Notes: generated by a model not told the origin, from the sequence alone. 64,000 nt of DNA from Luteibacter aegosomatissinici (GCF_023078495.1 NZ_CP095742.1:62001-126000), one strand, 5' to 3'; numbered from the stretch's first letter, positions 32,982-41,765 are shown. A program made the numbers and translations.

Positions 32982-33986
32982 ATGTCCATCGAGCAGGCCG
33001 CGCCGGCCTTTATCCACAGCCACGCCTTCAATGAGGGCAACCCGCTGGCCGAGCGGAACACCCGCCGGGCGGTCTACCTGACCGCTGCGATGATGGTGAT
33101 CGAGATCGCCGGTGGCTGGTACTACAACTCCATGGCGCTGCTGGCCGATGGGTGGCACATGAGCTCGCACGCGCTGGCGCTGGGCCTATCCGTGTTCGCC
33201 TATGCGTGTGCTCGCCGCTTCGCGCATGACCCGCGCTTTGCCTTTGGTACGTGGAAGATCGAGATTCTCGGAGGCTATTCGTCAGCCATCCTGTTGCTGG
33301 GTGTCGCGGCGCTGATGGCGTTCCAGTCGTTCGAGCGCCTAATGAACCCGCTGCCGATCCATTACGAGCAGGCTATCGCCATCGCCGTGGTGGGGCTCAT
33401 CGTCAACCTCGTTTGCGCGTGGTTGCTCCGCGACAACCACGATCACCACCACCATGGTCACGGTCATCCGCACGATCATCACGGCCACGGCCACGGCCAC
33501 GGCCACGGCCACGGCCACGGCCACGGCCACGGCCACGACAGCCATCACCACGATCTCAACCTACGCTCCGCCTACATGCACGTCGTGGCAGATGCCGCGA
33601 CCTCGGTCCTCGCCATCATCGCCCTGGTCGCAGGCATGCTGTGGGGTGCCCGCTGGCTTGATCCGGTCATGGGCCTCGCCGGCGCCGTGTTGGTCACGGT
33701 GTGGGCCTGGGGCCTGCTACGCGATAGCGGCCGGGTGTTACTCGATGCCGAGATGGATGCACCGGTCGTGGCCGAGATCCGCGAAGTCATCGACAACGAC
33801 GCCCACGAAGCCATCATCACTGACCTGCACGTATGGCGCGTGGGCAAGGCCAAGTACGCCGTCGTGCTGAGCCTGGTGACCGCGGTGCCTGTGGATGCTT
33901 CGCACTATCGCAAGGCTCTGTCGATTCACGAGGAGCTGGCGCACATCACGGTCGAGGTGAATCAAGCGGCTCGAGCCGGCTACTGA
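32982..33986 (+). CDS. dmeF: Cation diffusion facilitator, DmeF-type Ni/Co/divalent metal exporter
   Basis: A 334-residue CDF transporter with six helices. The TM2 metal motif reads HMSSH (HxxxH) in ADGWHMSSHALALG, and TM5 reads HVVAD (HxxxD). The cytoplasmic loop between TM4 and TM5 (about residues 152-192) is extraordinarily His-rich because of nine tandem GGCCAC units. A C-terminal cytoplasmic ferredoxin-like domain follows (DLHVWRVGKAKYAVVLSLV). It exports Co, Ni or other divalent ions to the periplasm by H+ antiport. The start at 32982 has only a weak ribosome site; the gene ends in a stem-loop. Confidence 0.92.
   Translation: MSIEQAAPAFIHSHAFNEGNPLAERNTRRAVYLTAAMMVIEIAGGWYYNSMALLADGWHMSSHALALGLSVFAYACARRFAHDPRFAFGTWKIEILGGYSSAILLLGVAALMAFQSFERLMNPLPIHYEQAIAIAVVGLIVNLVCAWLLRDNHDHHHHGHGHPHDHHGHGHGHGHGHGHGHGHGHDSHHHDLNLRSAYMHVVADAATSVLAIIALVAGMLWGARWLDPVMGLAGAVLVTVWAWGLLRDSGRVLLDAEMDAPVVAEIREVIDNDAHEAIITDLHVWRVGKAKYAVVLSLVTAVPVDASHYRKALSIHEELAHITVEVNQAARAGY
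33483..33536 (+). repeat. (GGCCAC)9 hexanucleotide tandem repeat inside dmeF
   Basis: Nine perfect, uninterrupted 6-base units. Each encodes one Gly-His pair in the metal-binding loop. Because the unit is a multiple of three, slippage would change the number of His ligands without breaking the frame. Less perfect CAC/CAT codons flank it on both sides. Confidence 0.95.
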
Positions 33987-34004
33987 CACCACGCTGTCAG
34001 TAGC
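33979..34004 (+). terminator. Stem-loop at the end of dmeF
   Basis: GCTACTGACA (33979-33988) and TGTCAGTAGC (33995-34004) are perfect inverted copies with a 6-base loop. The dmeF stop codon (33984-33986) lies inside the left arm. There is no T-run, so it may terminate by other means or protect the mRNA end. It separates dmeF from polB. Confidence 0.6.
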
Positions 34005-34054
34005 GCGGCTGTTGAATCGCGGTATGCACACCGGTGCCGCTGTAAAATCCCCGG

Positions 34055-36427
34055 ATGAACTCCCCCGGCCAACAGGCCTTCATCCTCACCCGCCACTGGC
34101 GGGATACCCGCGATGGCGTGGACCTGGAGCTGTGGCTGGCCACGGACCAGGGGCCGCGCTGCGTGCTGGTGAAGGGGCAGACGGCCGTGGCGTTTGTGCG
34201 GGAGTCGCAGGTCGGTGAGGTGGAGTCGGCCGTCCGCAGCGATACCGCGTTTGAACTCAAGCCGCTGCCGCTGAAGACACTGGGGCAAGAGCCCGTGCAC
34301 GGGCTGTACGGGCAGAGCTACCGCGCCATGCTGCGCCTTGAGAAGCGGCTGGCCGAAAAGGGCATCACCCTGCACGAAGCCGATATCCGTCCCACCGACC
34401 GTTTCCTGATGGAGCGGTTTATCACGGCATCGGTCACGGTCGAGGCAAGCGAAAGCGGCGACCATGCCGTGCTTGTGAATCCGCGCCTCAAGGCGACCGA
34501 TCCTTACCGCCCGCCGCTTCGCGTGGTGTCGCTGGATATCGAGACCAGTGCCATGGGTGAGCTCTACTCCGTGGCGTTGGAGGGTTGCGACCAGCGGCAG
34601 GTATACATGCTGGGCGCGCCGCCTGAGGGTGACCCACCCGAGCTCGATTTCGACCTGGCCTACGTTCCCGATCGCCCCGCACTCATCCTCGCCATCAACG
34701 CCTGGTTCCGCGAACACGACCCCGACGCCATCATCGGCTGGAATCTGGTGCAGTTCGATCTGCGGTTGCTGCAGGCGTGCGCCGACCAGCACGGGCTGGT
34801 GCTGGCGCTGGGCCGCTCAGGCAAACCGATCGACTGGCGCGAGCACGGCCGCCGCGAGGGTTATGTTTTCGCTTCGATTCCCGGGCGCCTGGCGATCGAT
34901 GGCATCGAAGCCATGCGTTCGGCCATGTGGTCGTTCCCATCCTTCAGCCTGGAGAGCGTGGCGCAAACGCTGCTCGGCGAAGGCAAGGATATGGATGACC
35001 CGTACCACCGCATGGACGAGATCGAGCGGCGCTTTCGCGAGGACAAGCCAGCGCTGGCGCGCTACAACCTGGTCGACTGCGAGCTGGTCACGAAGATCTT
35101 CGGCAAGGCCAGCCTGCTCGACTTCGTGCTCGAACGGGCGAACGCGACGGGCCTTCCCGCCGATCAATCCGGCGGTTCCATCGCCGCCTTCAGCCATCAC
35201 TACCTGCCGCGCATGCATCGCGAAGGTTACGTGGCACCCAATATCGGCGTATCCCACGGCGAGTCGTATCCCGGGGGCTTTGTCATGGAGTCGCGCCCCG
35301 GTATTTACGATTCGGTGCTGGTGCTCGACTACAAGAGCCTGTATCCGTCGATCATCCGCACGTTCCTGGTCGATCCGATCGGGCTGGCGGAAGGCGCGCT
35401 GGAAAAGGACGAAACGAAGACGGTCCCCGGCCCGAACGGCACGCGCTTCTCGCGGACGAAGCACTGCCTGCCCGGGATCATCACCCACCTGTGGGAACGC
35501 CGCGACCAGGCCAAGCGCGATGGCAATCAGGCGCTTTCGCAAGCGTTCAAGCTGCTGATGAACGCGTTCGTCGGCGTGCTGGGCGCCTCCGGTGGCCGTT
35601 TCTTCGATCCGCGACTTGCCGCCGCGGTGACATTGCGCGGACACGAGATCATGCGCACCACGCGCAAGCTGGTGGAAGACGAAGGCTACGAGGCGATCTA
35701 CGGCGATACCGACTCGATCTTCATCTGGCTCGGCCGCGCACACGATGAAGGCGAGGCCATGAAGGTGGCCGCGCATCTTGTCAGCCGTATCAACCGCTGG
35801 TGGAAGGATTCACTCGCCGACGCCCATGGCATCGAGAGCTTCCTCGAGATCGAATTCGATACACACTACAAGCGGTTTTTCATGCCGACCATCCGGGGCA
35901 GCGAGATGGGCAGCAAGAAACGCTACGCGGGTCTGGTGGAGGAAGACGGCAAGGAAGAGCTGGTGTTCCGCGGGCTGGAAACCGTGCGTAGCGACTGGAC
36001 CCCGCTAGCACAGGGCTTCCAGCGCGAACTGTTCGGCCGCGTGTTCCGGCGTGAACCGTATGCCGACTACATCAAGGATTATGTGCGCCGCCTGCAGGCA
36101 GGCGAGCTGGATGACCTGCTGGTGTATCGCAAGCGCCTGCGCGGCAAGCTGGATTCCTACGACCGCACCACGCCGCCGCAGGTACGCGCCGCGCGCCTGG
36201 CCGATGAGTACAACGCAAAGCACGGCCGGCCGTTGCAGTACCAGAACGGCGGCTGGATCAATTACGTGATGACGCTGAGCGGCCCCGAGCCTGTCGAAGC
36301 GCGCATGGCCACTATCGACCATGAGCACTACCTGACCAACCAGCTGGAGCCCATCGCCGATGCGATCCTCGCACCGCTTGGCGATAGCCTTTCGGCGCTG
36401 ACCAACCAGCAGCCCGAACTGTTTTAG
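34055..36427 (+). CDS. polB: DNA polymerase II
   Basis: A 790-residue family B polymerase (E. coli Pol II is 783). Exonuclease motifs are complete: Asp161 and Glu163 (SLDIETS), Asp235 (VQFDLRLL), and Tyr337/Asp341 (YNLVDCELV). Polymerase motif A is Asp425 in DYKSLYPSIIRTF; motif B is around QAFKLLMNAFVGVLG; motif C is YGDTDS with Asp551 and Asp553. It restarts forks and extends past lesions, with proofreading. I see no clear LexA box directly upstream. It ends with a 4-base convergent overlap with the second GlxA regulator. Confidence 0.96.
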   Translation: MNSPGQQAFILTRHWRDTRDGVDLELWLATDQGPRCVLVKGQTAVAFVRESQVGEVESAVRSDTAFELKPLPLKTLGQEPVHGLYGQSYRAMLRLEKRLAEKGITLHEADIRPTDRFLMERFITASVTVEASESGDHAVLVNPRLKATDPYRPPLRVVSLDIETSAMGELYSVALEGCDQRQVYMLGAPPEGDPPELDFDLAYVPDRPALILAINAWFREHDPDAIIGWNLVQFDLRLLQACADQHGLVLALGRSGKPIDWREHGRREGYVFASIPGRLAIDGIEAMRSAMWSFPSFSLESVAQTLLGEGKDMDDPYHRMDEIERRFREDKPALARYNLVDCELVTKIFGKASLLDFVLERANATGLPADQSGGSIAAFSHHYLPRMHREGYVAPNIGVSHGESYPGGFVMESRPGIYDSVLVLDYKSLYPSIIRTFLVDPIGLAEGALEKDETKTVPGPNGTRFSRTKHCLPGIITHLWERRDQAKRDGNQALSQAFKLLMNAFVGVLGASGGRFFDPRLAAAVTLRGHEIMRTTRKLVEDEGYEAIYGDTDSIFIWLGRAHDEGEAMKVAAHLVSRINRWWKDSLADAHGIESFLEIEFDTHYKRFFMPTIRGSEMGSKKRYAGLVEEDGKEELVFRGLETVRSDWTPLAQGFQRELFGRVFRREPYADYIKDYVRRLQAGELDDLLVYRKRLRGKLDSYDRTTPPQVRAARLADEYNAKHGRPLQYQNGGWINYVMTLSGPEPVEARMATIDHEHYLTNQLEPIADAILAPLGDSLSALTNQQPELF

Positions 36428-37365
36428 CCCCGAGCGGTGCGCCGTATTGCCTGTGGCGCGACGCCGTAACCGCGCACGAACACTTCGCGCAGGTGGCGGC
36501 GGTCGCGAAAGCCGGTTTCGCGCGCGACCACATCGAGCGAATGCCGGCTCTGCTCGATCATCGTGCGTGCCGCCTCAAGCCGAAGCTTCTCGACGGCCTT
36601 CGCAGGGGACTCCCCGGTTTCGGCCGTGAATACGCGGCTGAACTGACGCGGGCTCAGGTGTGCCACTTCCGCCAGCTCTTCCACCCCCAGCGGCTGGGCG
36701 AGGTTGCGTCGGGCGAAGTCGAGCGCTTCCTGGATACGGTCCGTGCGTGGCGCAAGCATCAGCATTTCCGAATGCTGGGTCTGCCCGCCTGAGCGGCGGT
36801 GCGGCATCACCAGCTTGTGGGCGAGTGACCGGGTGAGCTCCGGGCCCAGGTCCTTTTCCACCAGGCCAAGCGCGAGATCGAGGCCAGCGGTCATGCCGGC
36901 GGAGGTCCACATCGGGCCATCGGTGACGAAGATGCGATCAGGCTCCACGGTGATACCGGGGAAGCGCTGGCGCATGGCCTCCGCAAACAGCCAGTGCGTG
37001 GTTGCACGCCGGCCATCCAACAGGCCGGCTTCCGCCAGCACGAAACCTCCGGTACACAAGCCGGCGATACGCCGCGCGCGCTGACCCGGGCCGGCGAGGA
37101 AATCCAGCACGGCCGGATCGGAGGGATCGACCAGCGGGTCGAGTACACCGGGGACCAGCCAGGTATCGGCGGAGGAGCGCGCGGTCAGCGGTTTCGTCGC
37201 CACGCTTACGCCAAAGGACGAGCGCACATCGCCGCCACCCGGGGAATAGACATCCACGGCGTAGTACGTGCTGCCGTGGATCTGGTTGGCGAACTCGAAG
37301 ACCGCCTGGGTCCCCAGGGCCATCATCTGGAAACTATCGGACAGGACGTACCCGATGCGTTGCAT
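36424..37365 (-). CDS. GlxA family transcriptional regulator (DJ-1/PfpI + AraC HTH), copy 2
   Basis: A 313-residue regulator. Residues 1-185 are the DJ-1/PfpI domain with the nucleophile-like Cys in RIAGLCTGGFVLAEAGLLDG. Residues 210-310 are the AraC double helix-turn-helix (VEELAEVAHLSPRQFSRVFT and LDVVARETGFRDRRHLREVF). It is divergent from an SDR gene at 37486, with an ATGAC-N7-GTCAT dyad in between, and likely controls that SDR. It resembles copy 1 in architecture, but the two sequences are clearly diverged. Confidence 0.93.
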   Translation of the reverse strand: MQRIGYVLSDSFQMMALGTQAVFEFANQIHGSTYYAVDVYSPGGGDVRSSFGVSVATKPLTARSSADTWLVPGVLDPLVDPSDPAVLDFLAGPGQRARRIAGLCTGGFVLAEAGLLDGRRATTHWLFAEAMRQRFPGITVEPDRIFVTDGPMWTSAGMTAGLDLALGLVEKDLGPELTRSLAHKLVMPHRRSGGQTQHSEMLMLAPRTDRIQEALDFARRNLAQPLGVEELAEVAHLSPRQFSRVFTAETGESPAKAVEKLRLEAARTMIEQSRHSLDVVARETGFRDRRHLREVFVRGYGVAPQAIRRTARG

Positions 37366-37394
37366 GGCCGGCCTCCCGGCGCGTGACCTAAAAC

Positions 37395-37411
37395 ATGACT
37401 ATATACGTCAT
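37395..37411. promoter_or_regulatory. Putative GlxA-regulator operator 2
   Basis: ATGAC (37395-37399) and GTCAT (37407-37411) flank TATATAC. The dyad lies 30 bases before the regulator start and 75 before the SDR start. Its ATGAC...GTCATTT core resembles AATGAC...GTCGTTT at operator 1. Confidence 0.4.
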
Positions 37412-37485
37412 TTGCGCCATGGTCGAGCCGGCGCAAGCTATCTCCCATGCCGCGGCGCCCGCGGCCTCACCCTGGAGATACCCTC

Positions 37486-38283
37486 ATGAACGCTTCCCTC
37501 GGAACCGCCGTTGTCACTGGTGCCTCGTCGGGCATCGGCGCCGTGTACGCCCAGCGCCTGGCCGATCGCGGCTATGACCTGATCCTGGTTGCCCGCAACC
37601 GTGATCGCCTGAACGCCCTGGCCACGAAGATCAGCAACGCCACCGGCCGTGCCGTGGAAGTGTTGGTGGCCGATCTGGCCAACCCCGCCGATCTGGCCAA
37701 GGTCGAAGCGAAGCTGCGCGAGGATGCGACCCTACGCGTGCTGGTCAACAATGCCGGCGTGGGCACTCACACGCCGCTTCTCGACAGCAAGATCGAGGCG
37801 ATGAACAAGATGATCGACCTCAACGTGACGGCGCCGACCCGCCTGACCTACGCGGCCGTGCCGGGCTTCGTGGCCCGCGGCCAGGGCGCGGTGATCAACA
37901 TCGCTTCGATCGTTGCCATCGCGCCTGAAATCCTCAATGGCGTGTACGGCGGCAGCAAGGCTTATGTCGTGGCGTTCAGCCAGTCGCTGAAGCACGAAGT
38001 GGGCGACAAGGGCGTGCAGGTGCAGGCCGTGCTGCCGGGTGCGACCGCGACCGACTTCTGGGAGGCGGGTGGCATGTCGGTGGATATGTTGCCGAAGGAG
38101 ATCGTGATGAGCGCCGAGGACCTGGTCGATGCCGCACTGGTCGGCTTTGATCGCGGCGAGCTGATCACCATCCCGCCGCTGCACGCGGTGGAGCATTGGG
38201 ATGCGTATGAAGCTGCCCGCCAGGCCATGGCACCGCAGCTTTCCAGCGCCACGCCGGCCGAGCGCTACCTCGCTACCGCGTAA
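37486..38283 (+). CDS. SDR family NAD(P)-dependent oxidoreductase
   Basis: A 265-residue short-chain dehydrogenase. The start at 37486 has GGAG at 37474-37477. TGASSGIG at residues 11-18 binds the cofactor, VNNAGVG is near 90, and the catalytic pair is Ser (NIASIVAI) with GVYGGSKAY. The fold resembles the DltE/short-chain reductases with a long C-terminal part (PPLHAVEHWDAYEAARQ). It is divergent from a GlxA regulator; the AlkA-type gene follows 17 bases later. Confidence 0.9.
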   Translation: MNASLGTAVVTGASSGIGAVYAQRLADRGYDLILVARNRDRLNALATKISNATGRAVEVLVADLANPADLAKVEAKLREDATLRVLVNNAGVGTHTPLLDSKIEAMNKMIDLNVTAPTRLTYAAVPGFVARGQGAVINIASIVAIAPEILNGVYGGSKAYVVAFSQSLKHEVGDKGVQVQAVLPGATATDFWEAGGMSVDMLPKEIVMSAEDLVDAALVGFDRGELITIPPLHAVEHWDAYEAARQAMAPQLSSATPAERYLATA

Positions 38284-38300
38284 GCCTTTAACCTCGGCGG

Positions 38301-39023
38301 ATGCCTGAGAAAGCGCCCCGAGCCCACGGCCACAGCTACACCGCCGACGAGATCCGCGCCCTGCGCGCGGGTCTTTGTCGCGTGGATCCGGCGCTGGTCA
38401 TCGCGAACACGGTTACGCCCGAGTTCGCGTGGCGCTCACGTCCTGCCGGCTTTGCGGGATTGCTGCGGCTGGTGGCGGAGCAACAGGTGTCCGTCGCGTC
38501 CGCGGCAGCCATCTGGAAGCGGATCGAGGAGGGGCTGGGCAGCGTGACCGCCGCCACCGTCCTTGCCGCCGGCGAGGAGCGCATGCGCACGCTGGGGCTT
38601 TCGAAACCCAAGGCGCGCTACGCGGTGGAGATCGCCCGCGCTGAACAGGAAGGCCGCATCGATTTCGCATCACTCGCGGATGCCGGTGACGATGACGCGG
38701 TCGCTGCCCTTACGACCCTGATCGGCATCGGGCGCTGGACGGCGGAAGCCTTTCTCATCGGTGCCTATGGGCGCACGGATTTCTTCCCTGCAGCCGACAT
38801 CGCCTTGCAGGAGGCCGTGCGTATCGTTGATGGCCTGGCGGTGCGCCCGACCGAAAAAGAACTGTACGCACGTGCGGAACGCTGGAAGCCGTACCGCGCC
38901 GTGGCGGCGCATCTCTTATGGGGTTTCTACACCGCGATGAAGACAGGTGCGGTCAACATCACTCCGCCGCCCGTGCAAAGCGCGCCGGTGGCTGCCCCAC
39001 GTGCCGCGCGAAAGCGACGCTGA
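38301..39023 (+). CDS. DNA-3-methyladenine glycosylase II-like (AlkA/HhH-GPD family)
   Basis: A 240-residue HhH-GPD glycosylase. The helix-hairpin-helix is LIGIGRWTAEAFLIGAYG (about 140-157), and the catalytic Asp follows in FFPAADIALQEAVR (Asp about 165). LLRLVAEQQVSVASAAAIW is the conserved helix before it. It should excise alkylated purines; it lacks an Ada-like N-terminal module. The last 65 bases overlap the convergent AraC gene. The 17-base spacing suggests co-transcription with the SDR. Confidence 0.88.
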   Translation: MPEKAPRAHGHSYTADEIRALRAGLCRVDPALVIANTVTPEFAWRSRPAGFAGLLRLVAEQQVSVASAAAIWKRIEEGLGSVTAATVLAAGEERMRTLGLSKPKARYAVEIARAEQEGRIDFASLADAGDDDAVAALTTLIGIGRWTAEAFLIGAYGRTDFFPAADIALQEAVRIVDGLAVRPTEKELYARAERWKPYRAVAAHLLWGFYTAMKTGAVNITPPPVQSAPVAAPRAARKRR

Positions 39024-39849
39024 AGGCGCTCGCCGAGCCGTAGCCGACCTGCTCCGCCACACTCGCTACGCCTGCGCCCTCGCGGCGCAGGAGTTGCCGG
39101 GCCAGGGCCATGCGCCAGGTCAGCAGGTATTCCATCGGGGCGACGCCCACCACACGGGTGAACCGATCGAAGAAGGCCGACCGCGATAACGCGGCTTCAT
39201 TGGCCATGCGCGCGACGGTCCACGCTTCGGCGGGGCTTTCGTGAATACGGCGCAAGGGCAGTGCGAGGCGCGTATCGGCAAGGCCACGCACCAGCCCTGT
39301 CGGCGCCGTGGCGCCCGCCGAACGTAGCGCATCAATGAACAACACCTCGAGCAGGCGCTCCAGCACGACATCGCGCGCGGGACGATCACCGCGCGATTCG
39401 TCGCCGACCATGCCGACGAGTGCCGTGAGGCGGGGTTCGCCGCGAACGTGCAACACGCCGGGCAGCAGCGACACCAGCAGGGCGGCATCGGGGGAACCGA
39501 AAGCGCAATGGCCGATCAGCGCGCGGTAGTCCACGGTGCCTTCGGGAGCGCCGACCCGGGCGCGGCCTTCGGCGACGGTCACGGGCGACACATGATCCGC
39601 CGGCGGTGGCACGAGGCTCTCCGTCGTGAAATCCAACGCGGCCGGCACAAGCACGAAGTCGCCAGCGTGAAGCACCAGCGGCGCCTGGCCATGGATGAGC
39701 AAGCGAGACGAACCCTCCAGCACCGCGCAATAGAACGGCTCACCGGTCGTCGTCCGCGTCACCCGCCAGGGGCTCACCGCGGCCACGACCTTCGAGAACC
39801 GCATCACGGGCTGGAGCAGGGTCACCACCTCGGTGAACGGATCGGCCAT
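38959..39849 (-). CDS. AraC family transcriptional regulator with N-terminal cupin
   Basis: A 296-residue regulator. The N-terminal cupin (Cupin_6 type, about residues 15-180) contains GEPFYCAVLEGSSRLLIHG. The AraC helix-turn-helix pair is at about 195-290 (WTVARMANEAALSRSAFFDR and VASVAEQVGYGSASAFSVAF). It is divergent from the SDR at 39946, its likely target. Its 3' end overlaps the glycosylase gene by 65 bases on the other strand. Confidence 0.92.
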   Translation of the reverse strand: MADPFTEVVTLLQPVMRFSKVVAAVSPWRVTRTTTGEPFYCAVLEGSSRLLIHGQAPLVLHAGDFVLVPAALDFTTESLVPPPADHVSPVTVAEGRARVGAPEGTVDYRALIGHCAFGSPDAALLVSLLPGVLHVRGEPRLTALVGMVGDESRGDRPARDVVLERLLEVLFIDALRSAGATAPTGLVRGLADTRLALPLRRIHESPAEAWTVARMANEAALSRSAFFDRFTRVVGVAPMEYLLTWRMALARQLLRREGAGVASVAEQVGYGSASAFSVAFARHVGQPPARFARAAE

Positions 39850-39945
39850 GGCCGGACTCCTGCGAACGAATCAAGGACGTTTGATTATAGGCCGTCCGGT
39901 GAGCGACCCCTATCTTGTTGGTATCCCCACGCCACAGGAGTCGCC

Positions 39946-40686
39946 ATGCAAACCGTGCTCATCACCGGCTGTTCGTCGGGCTTCGGTCTTGAGACCGCCC
40001 GCTACTTCCTCGACCAGGGCTGGCGCGTGGTCGCCACCATGCGCAATCCCGACCCGGCGATCCTGCCGGCATCGGATCAGCTAAAGGTCATCGCGCTGGA
40101 TGTGACCGATCGGGAAAGCATCCGTCGCTGCCTCGCCGAAGCGGGACCAATCGACGTGCTGGTCAACAATGCAGGCATCGGTATGTTCAACGCACTCGAA
40201 GGCACGCCGATCGATGTGGCACGCGATATCTTCGAGACCAATACGCTGGGCACCATGACGATGACCCAGGCAGTCCTGCCACAGTTTCGTGAACGCAAGG
40301 CTGGCGTGATCGTCAACGTGACCTCGACCGTCACCCTCAGGCCCCTGCCGCTGCTCTCGGTGTATACGGCCAGCAAGGCGGCAGTGAACGCCTTCACTGA
40401 ATCGGTCGCACTGGAGCTGGCGCCGTTCGGCATCCGCGCGCGGCTGGTGTTGCCGGGCAGGGCCCCCACCACGCGTTTCGGCGAGAACGCGCGAGCGCGC
40501 ATTGGTGAGTTCCCGGCGCCCTATGCGGCATTCGCGGCGAAGGTGTTCGAAGGCTTGCGCGACGCGACCACCCCCACCACGAGCTCCAGCGCGGTGGCTG
40601 AAGCCGTATGGCGGGCAGCGACGGATCCTTCATGCCCGATGCGAATTCCAGCAGGAGATGACGCCGAGATCTGGTTCAACGCCTGA
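39946..40686 (+). CDS. SDR family oxidoreductase
   Basis: A 246-residue short-chain dehydrogenase. The start at 39946 has CAGGAG at 39935-39940, and the long open frame upstream is the AraC shadow. TGCSSGFG at residues 7-14 (with a Phe where Ile is usual) binds the cofactor; VNNAGIG is near 77 and the active site is VYTASKAAVNAF near 143. It is close to the family of SDR oxidoreductases regulated by AraC/cupin proteins. A REP-like repeat begins 2 bases after its stop. Confidence 0.9.
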   Translation: MQTVLITGCSSGFGLETARYFLDQGWRVVATMRNPDPAILPASDQLKVIALDVTDRESIRRCLAEAGPIDVLVNNAGIGMFNALEGTPIDVARDIFETNTLGTMTMTQAVLPQFRERKAGVIVNVTSTVTLRPLPLLSVYTASKAAVNAFTESVALELAPFGIRARLVLPGRAPTTRFGENARARIGEFPAPYAAFAAKVFEGLRDATTPTTSSSAVAEAVWRAATDPSCPMRIPAGDDAEIWFNA

Positions 40687-40687
40687 C

Positions 40688-40720
40688 GTAGGAGCCCACC
40701 CTGTGGGCGACATCTTTCGC
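40688..40720 (+). repeat. REP-like hairpin, copy A
   Basis: A 33-base element starting GTAGGAGCCCACCCTG and ending in CGACATCTTTCGC. Its core CCCAC-CCT-GTGGG forms a hairpin. A copy in the same orientation is at 43999 and an inverted copy with two compensating stem changes at 44061-44093. It follows directly after an SDR stop. Confidence 0.8.
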
Positions 40721-40780
40721 ACCGACGCCTCAGGACCACCAGCGCGCTCCCACAGAGGTCATCAACACACGACCGCCCGT

Positions 40781-40808
40781 GCAGGAGCGCGCTTGCGCGA
40801 TCGAATCT
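40781..40808 (+). repeat. REP-like element, GC-rich variant
   Basis: Starts GCAGGAGCGCGCTTGCGCGA, matching the left arm of the long palindrome at 59956 (GTAGGAGCGCGCTTGCGCG). It lies between the SDR and the hydrolase, 60 bases after copy A. A fragment GCGCTCCCACAGAG at 40743-40756 may be its decayed partner. Confidence 0.55.
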
Positions 40809-40813
40809 ACCCG

Positions 40814-41689
40814 TCAGCCCAAAAACACCTCGCGAATCCGCTTGGCGATGTACTTGCCATGCGTTTCCAGCGCGAAGTGGCCAGTGTCGAGCATCTCCAC
40901 AATGGCGTTGGGGTTGTCACGGCGGTACGCCTCCGCACCCGGCGGGATGAAGAACGGATCGTTCTTGCCCCAGATCACCAGCGTCGGCACCTGGCGCTCG
41001 CGGAAAACGCGGTGGAATTCCGGATACAGCGTGAGGTTGTTGCGGTAGTCCAGCGTCAGGTCGAGCTGGATCTCGTTGTTGCCTGGGCGCTGCATGAGCA
41101 TGTAGTCCATCTGCCACATCATGGGGTCGAGCAGGGTCTGGTCGGCCACGCCGGTGGTGTATTGCCACTGGATGCCTTCCAGCGTGAAGACGCCAGCGAT
41201 CGCATCGCGGTTGGCCTGGGTCGGCTCGGCCCAGTAGGTGCGGATCGGATCCCAGGCATCGCCCAGGCCTTCGACGTAGGCATTGCCGTTCTGGCTGATG
41301 AGCCCAACCAGCCGCTCAGGCTTCGCCACAGCGAGGCGCAGGCCCGAGGGCGCGCCATAGTCGAAGACATACATGATGTAGCTCTGCAGACCCACCGCGT
41401 CGACGAAGGCTTCCAGCGTCTTGCCCAGGCTGTCGAAGGAGTATTCGTACTTGCGGGCCTCCGGCACCTCGGTGAAACCAAAGCCGGGCAGATCCGGGGC
41501 CACGATGTGGAACCGGTCCTTCAGTTCGGCGAAAAGCTCGCGGTACTGCAGGGAGCTGGTCGGAAAGCCGTGCAGGAGCAGGAGGGTCGGGGCATTCGGG
41601 TTGCCCGCCTCGCGATAGAACACGCGGACGCCGTCGGCGTCGACATAGCGGTGGTGGACGGGGTAATCGGCGGCGTTCTGGGCATTCAC
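40814..41689 (-). CDS. Alpha/beta hydrolase, haloalkane dehalogenase/epoxide hydrolase-like
   Basis: A 291-residue hydrolase starting with GTG at 41689 (GGAG 7 bases upstream). LLLLHGFPTSSLQYREL gives the oxyanion HGFP motif. The nucleophile elbow reads VFDYGAPSGL, so the nucleophile is Asp, as in haloalkane dehalogenases and epoxide hydrolases rather than Ser esterases. Other active-site residues are the Asp near 250 (GKNDPFF) and His in DTGHFALE. It is divergent from a CGNR zinc-finger regulator, and dedicated control by it is likely. Confidence 0.88.
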   Translation of the reverse strand: MNAQNAADYPVHHRYVDADGVRVFYREAGNPNAPTLLLLHGFPTSSLQYRELFAELKDRFHIVAPDLPGFGFTEVPEARKYEYSFDSLGKTLEAFVDAVGLQSYIMYVFDYGAPSGLRLAVAKPERLVGLISQNGNAYVEGLGDAWDPIRTYWAEPTQANRDAIAGVFTLEGIQWQYTTGVADQTLLDPMMWQMDYMLMQRPGNNEIQLDLTLDYRNNLTLYPEFHRVFRERQVPTLVIWGKNDPFFIPPGAEAYRRDNPNAIVEMLDTGHFALETHGKYIAKRIREVFLG

Positions 41690-41765
41690 GGTGGTTCTCC
41701 GAGGTTGGTAACCTGAATAAAGTAGTTATCGGGGTTACGACTAGGCTAATCATCGACCATGTAAC

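Noticed and set aside
33483-33536. Tandem array considered as a CRISPR or VNTR outside genes
   Set aside because: The unit is 6 bases without spacers and it is in frame within dmeF.
33987-34054. LexA-type SOS box in front of polB
   Set aside because: No CTGT-N8-ACAG or close variant is present; only the dmeF stem-loop is there.
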